Source of the DNA: Streptomyces rubellomurinus
GTDB lineage: Bacteria; Actinomycetota; Actinomycetes; Streptomycetales; Streptomycetaceae
Length of the DNA stretch: 64,000 bases
Reading direction: 5' to 3'
Assembly (NCBI RefSeq): GCF_000961885.1
Contig: NZ_JZKH01000019.1
Location: 37,246-101,245, forward strand
Below, piece by piece: positions 43,616 to 51,301 of the stretch. Position 1 is the stretch's first letter. Each line of letters starts with the position of its first letter. The translations under genes and the position numbers were made by a program. Under the pieces are notes generated by a model, which saw nothing but the letters and a program-made list of their open reading frames with translations, was not told the DNA's origin and did no database searches.

Positions 43616-45705
43616 CCGACCCCGGCCTCGCCCACCTGCTGGAGCGGATCGCCCTCGTCGAGGAACGGGTCCGCCGGGCCGTCACCGTCCGCCGGGCCGA
43701 CGACCCCGAGCCGGACGACCCGTTCCGGGGCCTCTACCTCTCCGACGAGACGGTGCGCCGGCTCCTCGACGAGCCGCGTGCCCTCCCGGCGCCCGACGAG
43801 ATCGACGAGGAGCGCCTGGCGGCCGCCGAGCACCGGGCCGACGACGCCGAACGGGCCGGCGCGCACCTGCGACTGCGCTGCCTGGCCCGGGAGTTCGCGC
43901 TCCCGCCGCTCGACGTCGAACTGCTGCTCATCGCCCTCGCCCCCGACCTGGACGGCCGCTTCGAACAGCTCTACGGGTACCTCAACGACGACGTGACCCG
44001 CCGCCGGCCCACCGCCGGGCTCGCCCTGGCGCTGTGCGGGGTCCCGGCCGCCTCGGCCGCCGCACGCGGGCGGCTGCACCCGGCCGCGCCGCTGCTCGCC
44101 CGGGGGCTGCTGCTGGTGGAGGAGGGGGAACGGCCCTTCCTCGGCCGGTCGTTGCGGGTGCCCGACCGGGTCGCCGGGCACCTGCTCGGGGACGACACGC
44201 CCGACCACCGGCTGGCCGACCTGCTGACGCCGCTGACGGCGCCGACGCCGCTGACGGCGGGCGACGTCCACGAGCGCGGCCCCGCCGAGCGCCTCGGGGC
44301 CGCCCTCGCGGCCGGCCTCCACCTCGCGTACCTGCGGGAGCCCCCCGGCGGCTCGGCCCGCGCCCTCGCCGTCGAGGCGCTGCGCGTCGCCGGCCGCCGG
44401 GCACTCGCCCTCGACCTCACCCAGCTCGCCCGGGACCCGGCCGCGCCGGAGGCGGTCGTCGCGGCCGGCCGGGAGGCGGGCCTCGCCGGGGCCGGCCTGG
44501 TGGCCGGTCCTGTGGCCACACCGGAGGGCGAACGGCCCGCCCTGGTACGGGCGTTGGCCGCACTGCCGGTGCCGGTCCTGTTCACCGGGCGGGTGTCCTG
44601 GGAGCCCGAGTGGTCGCCCGCCGTCCCGCTCCTGGTGGAGGTGGCCCGGACCGGCGCCGCGACCCGAGCCGCGCTCTGGCGGGCGGCGCTCGACCGGGTG
44701 GCACCGCAGGGGGCGGCCGTCGACCAGGACGCGGCGGCGGCCTTCGTGCTCACCCCGGACCAGGTGGAGCGGGCCGCCCGCACCGCGCACCAGCAGGCCG
44801 TGCTCTCCGGCGGCCCGCTCACCGGGGCCCACCTGCTGCACGGCGCCCGGGCGCAGAACAGCGCCGGGCTGGAGCGCCTGGCCCGCCGGATCCGGCCCAC
44901 GGCCGGCTGGACCGACCTGGTCCTGCCCCCGCCCGCGCTGGCCCGGCTGCACGAGCTCGCGGCCCGGGCCCGCCACCGCGACCGGGTGCTCGGCGACTGG
45001 GCGATGCGGCCCGGCGGCGGGCGCGGGCGCGGCGTCATGGCCCTGTTCGCCGGCGACTCGGGCACCGGGAAGACGATGTCCGCCGAGGTGATCGCCGGTG
45101 ACCTCGGCCTCGACCTCTACACCGTCGACCTCGCCACCGTCGTGGACAAGTACGTCGGCGAGACCGAGAAGAACCTGGAACGCATCTTCACCGAGGCCGC
45201 CGGGGTCAACGCCGTGCTGCTCTTCGACGAGGCCGACGCGATCTTCGGCAAGCGCTCCGAGGTCAAGGACGCCCACGACCGCTACGCCAACGTCGAGAGC
45301 GCCTACCTGCTCCAGCGGATGGAGTCCTTCGACGGCCTGGCCGTCCTCGCGACCAACCTGCGGGCCAACCTCGACGACGCGTTCACCCGCCGGCTCGACC
45401 TCGTGGTGGACTTCCCCCGTCCCGGGCCCGAGCAGCGGACGGCGCTCTGGGAACGCTGCCTCGGGCCGTCGCTGCCGCGCGCGGGGGACCTCGACCTCGA
45501 ATTCTGCGGCACGTCCTTCGAGTTGGCGGGCGGAGACATCCGCTCGGCCGCCGTCACGGCCGCCTACCTCGCCGCCGAAGCCGGCCGCCCGGTAGCCATG
45601 GCCGACCTGATCGCGGCGGTGGCCCGCGAATACCGCAAGCTCGGACGGCTCTGCCTGGAGAGCGAGTTCGGACCGTACGTGGCACTGGCGCACGACGCCC
45701 CGTAG
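43612..45705 (+). CDS. cis15: CIS AAA+ ATPase (Pvc15/Afp15-like)
   Basis: A 697-aa protein with a long N-terminal helical part (about 1-440) and a C-terminal AAA+ module. Walker A is GDSGTGKTMSAE (about 480-491), Walker B VLLFDEADAIFGKRSE, sensor-1 VLATNLRANLDDAFTRR supplies an Asn and Arg finger-type residues. Afp15-type ATPases are needed for particle assembly, probably loading or sheath/tube length handling, not for contraction. GTG at 43612 overlaps the preceding TGA. The MITE begins 10 bases after its stop. Confidence 0.9.
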   Translation: MTDPGLAHLLERIALVEERVRRAVTVRRADDPEPDDPFRGLYLSDETVRRLLDEPRALPAPDEIDEERLAAAEHRADDAERAGAHLRLRCLAREFALPPLDVELLLIALAPDLDGRFEQLYGYLNDDVTRRRPTAGLALALCGVPAASAAARGRLHPAAPLLARGLLLVEEGERPFLGRSLRVPDRVAGHLLGDDTPDHRLADLLTPLTAPTPLTAGDVHERGPAERLGAALAAGLHLAYLREPPGGSARALAVEALRVAGRRALALDLTQLARDPAAPEAVVAAGREAGLAGAGLVAGPVATPEGERPALVRALAALPVPVLFTGRVSWEPEWSPAVPLLVEVARTGAATRAALWRAALDRVAPQGAAVDQDAAAAFVLTPDQVERAARTAHQQAVLSGGPLTGAHLLHGARAQNSAGLERLARRIRPTAGWTDLVLPPPALARLHELAARARHRDRVLGDWAMRPGGGRGRGVMALFAGDSGTGKTMSAEVIAGDLGLDLYTVDLATVVDKYVGETEKNLERIFTEAAGVNAVLLFDEADAIFGKRSEVKDAHDRYANVESAYLLQRMESFDGLAVLATNLRANLDDAFTRRLDLVVDFPRPGPEQRTALWERCLGPSLPRAGDLDLEFCGTSFELAGGDIRSAAVTAAYLAAEAGRPVAMADLIAAVAREYRKLGRLCLESEFGPYVALAHDAP

Positions 45706-45715
45706 CTGCCCCGTA

Positions 45716-45890
45716 GGGCCTGTCTCCTGGATTTTGCCGGATCAGCGCGCGGCATCAGGGTGCGTGCATCGTAAGGCGGAGGTGGGGGCACCTCCCGGCC
45801 GAAGGCTGGGGGCCATTGGCGACCGACGACAACGCGGCGAGATGCGTGCCCTGGCCTTGCGCGTCCGGCAAGGATCCAAGAGACAGGCCT
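45716..45890. mobile_element. MITE-like element with near-perfect terminal inverted repeats
   Basis: The left end GGCCTGTCTCCTGGAT, continuing with TTTGCCGGA, is matched at the right by the complement of CAAGGATCCAAGAGACAGGCC preceded by TCCGG. The ends differ by two substitutions and a one-base indel over about 26 bases. TA flanks both ends (45714-45715 and 45891-45892). The 175-bp interior has no gene. TA flanking suits an IS630/Tc1-type transposase acting in trans, but the family is not certain. It sits between the CIS ATPase and the kinase. Confidence 0.75.
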
Positions 45891-45925
45891 TACGACTCGG
45901 TCCGCGATTTTGGCCCCTGGAGGCG

Positions 45926-47377
45926 TCACGGCTCCGGGCAGGATTTGGCGCGCGCCAGCTCGTTGTCGGTCAGACCAGGCACCGTGGGGGCGCTGCTCGG
46001 TGAAGCAGCGAACCGGCTGGAGGCCCCGGAAGTCGAGGCTGCGACTTCCGGGTCGTGAGTCGTCTCGTCCGGCGTGGGCGGGGCGGCTAGGAGCGCGTCC
46101 GGGGAGACCCGTGAGGGTTGGGCGATCACGGAGCCGGTGTTCGGGTCGCTGACTCTCTTGCAGAGCCTGGCCCAGGCGTCGAGGTCCCTGATGGTCGCGT
46201 CGGCGTCGTTCAGGCTGTCGACCGAGAAGGTCTTGGTGACCTGCGCTTGCTCGTACTTCGGCAGGTACTTGAGCTCGATGTCCTGGTATTCGGCGTGCAC
46301 CGAGGAAAGGCTGAGACCGACCAGGTTCCGGTTGACGCCCTGGTAGACGGCGACATGCCCGCCCTCCGCGCCGACATAGTACTGGTCCTGGGTCCACCGG
46401 TACCCGGCGTACCCGCCGCCGAGCGCACCCAAGGCGGCCAGGACGGCCAGAGCGATGGTCCAGCCTCTGCGGCTGCGCTGCCGTTCATGGCCGAGACGAT
46501 GGTCTGGGTCCGGCCGTGATGATTGCGTGGGCGGTTTCGGGGTGCTGTGGGTCGTCCGGAGCTCGCGAAGGCGACTGTGGACGTCCCGTGCGGACTGTGG
46601 CCGCTGTGCGGGGTCGCGCTCCAGGAGCGCTGCTACGAGATCCGTCAGTCGGCTTGGTAGACCGGGCCGGAGCGAGTCGAGTCGCGGTGCGTCTTCGTCG
46701 AGTTTGTGGCGGATGATCGCCAGGGCATTGTGCCCGGTGAAGGGCGGTCGACCGGCAAGCATGGCGAACAGCACCCCACCGAGTGCGTACAAGTCCGATC
46801 GTTCGTCACCGCGTTCCGTGAGGAACTGCTCCGGCGCGCCGTATTCAGGGGTGCCGGCCGGTGTCAACTCGGAGGATCGCGCCAAGGTGAACATGGTGCG
46901 GGACAGCCCCGCGATCCCGAAGTCGACGACCTTCACGTGCCCATCGCGGGTGAGCATCACGTTGTGCGGCTTGATGTCGTAGTGGATGACCCGAGCCTGG
47001 TGGGCGGCTATGAGCGCCACACATATCGCCTCGGCGATATCCAACGCGAGAGCGGGGTCCAATGCCCCCTGCCTGCCGAGGAGATCAGCGAGAGTTTCGC
47101 CGTCCACCTTTTCCATGACAAGAAAGAGGATGTCCTCGTGCACGCCGCGGTCGTACATGGCGACCACGTTCGGATGGTTGATCTGAGCGACCGCAATGGC
47201 TTCGCGCTCGAACCGCAAGGGAAGTTCTGTGAGCGTCTCCCCGTCCAGGACAAGTGCCTTGAGCGCAATCTCGCGCTTGAGGGCCTGATCACGTCCGACC
47301 CACACCTCACCCATGCCACCGCGCCCGAGGCGCCTGATCAACTCGTAGCGCCCTGCGATCAGCTCTCCGTGCCTCAT
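45926..47377 (-). CDS. Membrane Ser/Thr protein kinase (PknB-like, no PASTA repeats)
   Basis: A 483-aa bitopic kinase. The cytoplasmic kinase domain (about 1-275) starts with GRYELIRRLGRGGMGEVWVG, and the catalytic Lys lies in IALKAL. The catalytic loop reads IHYDIKPHN, i.e. Tyr replaces Arg of the usual HRD, followed by VDFGIAG and GTPEYGAPEQ. A Pro/Ser/Thr juxtamembrane region leads to one membrane helix (about 332-352) and a C-terminal extracellular sensor of about 130 aa. The start at 47377 has GGGGG about 8 bases upstream. It is opposite in direction to the CIS genes that flank it. Confidence 0.87.
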   Translation of the reverse strand: MRHGELIAGRYELIRRLGRGGMGEVWVGRDQALKREIALKALVLDGETLTELPLRFEREAIAVAQINHPNVVAMYDRGVHEDILFLVMEKVDGETLADLLGRQGALDPALALDIAEAICVALIAAHQARVIHYDIKPHNVMLTRDGHVKVVDFGIAGLSRTMFTLARSSELTPAGTPEYGAPEQFLTERGDERSDLYALGGVLFAMLAGRPPFTGHNALAIIRHKLDEDAPRLDSLRPGLPSRLTDLVAALLERDPAQRPQSARDVHSRLRELRTTHSTPKPPTQSSRPDPDHRLGHERQRSRRGWTIALAVLAALGALGGGYAGYRWTQDQYYVGAEGGHVAVYQGVNRNLVGLSLSSVHAEYQDIELKYLPKYEQAQVTKTFSVDSLNDADATIRDLDAWARLCKRVSDPNTGSVIAQPSRVSPDALLAAPPTPDETTHDPEVAASTSGASSRFAASPSSAPTVPGLTDNELARAKSCPEP

Positions 47378-47704
47378 TCGGAACGCCCCCAGTGGTTCCT
47401 GAAGTACCGGGAACCAGGATACGAACGGAGAGGTCGCGGACAAGACGGATGATGGCGTAGCTCCATCGGACAGCCGGGGGAGACCACTCGGCCTTCGGCG
47501 AGACCCGCTTGTCGGTACGCATGGCCAGGCCGGCGCAGAAGGGAGCCGGACAGACGCCTCCGATCAACCGCTCAACGCGTCAAAGAGACACGCCTGGGGT
47601 GCCCCTTGGGGCAGCCGATCCTGCGCAGGCGGTGCCCCGGGACGCCTGGTGGTGCGCTCGGGCGGGCACGAGTCTGGTGGCAACCATGCGGGTTGGGGAG
47701 TGAG
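47378..47704. promoter_or_regulatory. Divergent region between kinase and DUF4157 genes
   Basis: This 327-base gap holds the promoters for the minus-strand kinase and the + strand structural CIS operon. GGGGAG is placed about 5 bases before the DUF4157 ATG at 47705. GGGGTGCCCCTTGGGGCAGCC at about 47598 can form a short hairpin. I find no gene in it. Confidence 0.4.
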
Positions 47705-48397
47705 ATGCGCGATCACGAACTCGGGGTCGACCAGGTCGTCGGATCCAAGCCCCGGACGGAACAGGCGCCCCAGGACGACCGCGCCGGGCTGCTGTTCCGG
47801 GCGGCGGCCGGCGGACGTGCCTCGGCGCTGGGCGCCGGCGGACTGCTCGGGCTGCAGCGCGCGGTGGGCAACGCCGCGGTCGGCGCGGCGCTGGAAGAGG
47901 AACGCTCACCGGTGCACGACGTCGTCGCCTCCGGTGGCAACTCCCTGGACGCGGACGTCCGTTCGGACATGGAGACGCGTCTGGGCCACGACTTCGGCGA
48001 CGTCCGGGTGCACACCGACGCCGCCGCGCACGACTCCGCCAAGGCCGTCAACGCCCACGCCTACACGGTCGGTTCGCACATCGTCTTCCAGCGCGACGCC
48101 TACGACCCGGGCTCGCACCAGGGCCGGACGACGCTCGCGCACGAGCTGACCCACGTCGTGCAGCAGCGTTCCGGTCCGGTCGACGGCACCGCCGCCCCGG
48201 GCGGCATCGCGGTGAGCGACCCGGGCGACCGCTTCGAGCGGGAGGCGGCCGCCACGGCCGACCGGGTCATGGCCGAACCGGCGCCGGCCCCGGCCGTTCA
48301 GCGGGAGGCGGCGGCGGAGGAGGACGAAGAGGCGCCGGTGCAGGGCCTGTTCGTGCAGCGGGCCGAGGAGGCCGAGGAGGACGAGACGCCCGCCTGA
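47705..48397 (+). CDS. Stand-alone DUF4157 (eCIS core) protein with HExxH motif
   Basis: A 230-aa protein. LQRAVGNAAV (about residues 49-58) is followed by the DUF4157 domain (about 70-155): SPVHDVV, LDADVRSDMETRLGHDFGDVRVHTD, AYTVGSHIVFQ and HELTHVVQQR, a zincin-like HExxH. The C-terminal tail is acidic (EEDEEA) and carries two VQR motifs (PAVQRE, FVQRAEE). DUF4157 domains are characteristic of CIS loci and are often fused to cargo; here it is a separate, short protein. It is unknown if it acts as a protease or as a loading signal. It is the first gene of the structural operon. Confidence 0.87.
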   Translation: MRDHELGVDQVVGSKPRTEQAPQDDRAGLLFRAAAGGRASALGAGGLLGLQRAVGNAAVGAALEEERSPVHDVVASGGNSLDADVRSDMETRLGHDFGDVRVHTDAAAHDSAKAVNAHAYTVGSHIVFQRDAYDPGSHQGRTTLAHELTHVVQQRSGPVDGTAAPGGIAVSDPGDRFEREAAATADRVMAEPAPAPAVQREAAAEEDEEAPVQGLFVQRAEEAEEDETPA

Positions 48398-48575
48398 GCG
48401 GCGCCGGCGGGTCGGGGCCGTCCCCCGGAGCGTGCCGCGGTGACGGGCCCGTCCGCCGCCGGTTGCCCGTTCGGGCAAGGACGGCTTCCCCGGCCGCCGT
48501 CCGGACGGCCGTGACCTTGGTCGGTGGGGCCAGCAGGCTGTGAGTGACCAGGTGGGCCTGAAGGGGGCTGAAGGG

Positions 48576-50138
<1,563 letters not shown>

Positions 50139-50162
50139 GTGAGGAAAGGCGGTTAGCGCGCC

Positions 50163-50606
50163 ATGGCACTTCCCGACCATGACAGCTCGGTCGGCCACTC
50201 CTTCGGCCTGGAGTTCGACGGTGTGGTGATCCGGCAGATCAGCGAGGTGACCGGCCTGAAGATGGAACAGGACGTCATCGAGCTCAAGCAGAACACGGCG
50301 GACGGCAAGTACCTGATCAAGAAGCTCCCGGGCCGTCCGAAGGCGGGCGAGGTGACGCTGACCCGCGGCCTGACCGGCGACAACAGCTTCGAGAAGTGGA
50401 TCAAGGACTCCCGCTTCGGCAAGATGGCGCAGGTCAGGAAGGGCGGCGCGATCATCGTCTTCGACTACGAGGGCAACGCGATCAAGCGCTACAACCTGGT
50501 CAACGCCTGGCCGAAGAGCCTGGAGATCGGCTCGCTCAAGGCCGGCGACACCAGCGTGCTGACCGAGAAGATCGTCATCACGTACGAACAGATGGACGTT
50601 GCCTGA
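50163..50606 (+). CDS. cis1: Inner tube protein 1 (gp19/Hcp-like)
   Basis: A 147-aa phage tail tube-family protein. GHSFGLEFDGVVIRQISEVTGLKMEQDVIELKQN and PGRPKAGEVTLTRGLTGDNSFEKWIKDSR, with EITYEQ-like ending ITYEQMDVA, are typical of the gp19/Afp1 group. It follows the sheath gene by 24 bases. It forms the hexameric tube rings inside the sheath. A second tube-family gene lies at 53757. Confidence 0.93.
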   Translation: MALPDHDSSVGHSFGLEFDGVVIRQISEVTGLKMEQDVIELKQNTADGKYLIKKLPGRPKAGEVTLTRGLTGDNSFEKWIKDSRFGKMAQVRKGGAIIVFDYEGNAIKRYNLVNAWPKSLEIGSLKAGDTSVLTEKIVITYEQMDVA

Positions 50607-50641
50607 CATCCTCCCCCGGCCGAGGCCCGGGGATTCCTCCG
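50607..50641. repeat. IS200/IS605-end-like hairpin between tube 1 and the next gene
   Basis: Immediately after the tube stop the sequence runs CATCCTCCCCCGG, CCGAGGC, CCGGGGATTCCTCC. CCCCGG pairs with CCGGGG, and the ATTCCTCC end closely resembles the subterminal hairpins of TnpB-type IS605 elements in Streptomyces as I remember them. No transposase or TnpB is near. It could be a relic end, a target hairpin, or an attenuator within the CIS operon. Confidence 0.35.
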
Positions 50642-50659
50642 GAGAAGGGTGAGGCCCTG

Positions 50660-51142
50660 ATGCGACGACAGATGGCCTCGGCCGCCGCCCCGCCGGAGGC
50701 GGCCCCGGGGGCTTCCGGCAGGTCCGCTGGTTCCCCCGCGGGTTCCCCCTCGGAGGGGCAGCGGCGGGAGCCCATGCGCACCGAGTTCGCCTTCGAGCTG
50801 CCCCGCGGGTACCTCGACGAGTCCGGCCAGCTGCACCGCGCGGGCGTGATGCGGCTGGCCACCGCGCGGGACGAGCTGGTGCCGCTGCGGGACGACCGGG
50901 TGCGGGAGAACCCCGCCTACCTGTCCGTGGTGCTGCTGGGACGGGTGATCACCCGGATCGGGGACGTCACGGACGTGCACGCGGGCGTCATCGAGGACCT
51001 GTTCGCCTCCGACCTCGCGTTCCTCCAGGACTTCTACCGCCGGATCAACGCCGAGGGCCACACCCGGGCCCAGGTCACCTGCCCGTCCTGCGCCTGCGAC
51101 TTCGCGGTCGACCTCGCCGGCGGCCGCCTGGGGGAATCGTGA
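50660..51142 (+). CDS. CIS protein with C-terminal Cys pair, tail-assembly-like
   Basis: A 160-aa protein with a disordered N-terminus (about 1-40) and a folded region starting MRTEFAFELPRGYLDESGQLHRAGVMRLATARDEL. Its tail carries VTCPSCACDFAVDL, with three Cys that may bind zinc. It resembles the small conserved proteins between tube and VgrG genes in actinobacterial CIS loci (phage tail assembly/gp-type chaperone). The ATG at 50774 before MRTEFAF is an alternative start. It overlaps the next gene by GTGA. Confidence 0.7.
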   Translation: MRRQMASAAAPPEAAPGASGRSAGSPAGSPSEGQRREPMRTEFAFELPRGYLDESGQLHRAGVMRLATARDELVPLRDDRVRENPAYLSVVLLGRVITRIGDVTDVHAGVIEDLFASDLAFLQDFYRRINAEGHTRAQVTCPSCACDFAVDLAGGRLGES

Positions 51143-51294
51143 CGTACGCGACCGAGCGGTTGTACGAGGAGGTCGCGTACGTCGCCTACCACTTCCACTG
51201 GCCGCTGGACTCCATCCTCGACCTGGAGCACCCCGAACGCCTCCGCTACCTCGCCCAGATCGGCCGGCTGAACGCGCTGGCCGAGGGGCGGTGA
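51139..51294 (+). CDS. 51-aa DUF6760-like CIS protein
   Basis: A very short gene starting with GTG at 51139 overlapping the preceding TGA, ending at 51294. The product has TERLYEEVAYVAYHFHWPLD followed by SILDLEHPERLRYLAQI, matching my memory of DUF6760, a small conserved protein of actinobacterial CIS loci with an EEVAYxAYHFHW core. It likely partners the preceding Cys-pair protein, but its role is unknown. Confidence 0.78.
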   Translation: MTYATERLYEEVAYVAYHFHWPLDSILDLEHPERLRYLAQIGRLNALAEGR

Positions 51295-51301
51295 GCGACG
51301 G

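Noticed and set aside
47598..47620. GGGGTGCCCCTTGGGGCAGCC hairpin as riboswitch
   Set aside because: Too short and without a conserved aptamer; more likely chance pairing in GC-rich DNA.
47705..48397. Calling DUF4157 a working metalloprotease
   Set aside because: HExxH is present but the third ligand and activity are unproven for the family; kept as motif only.
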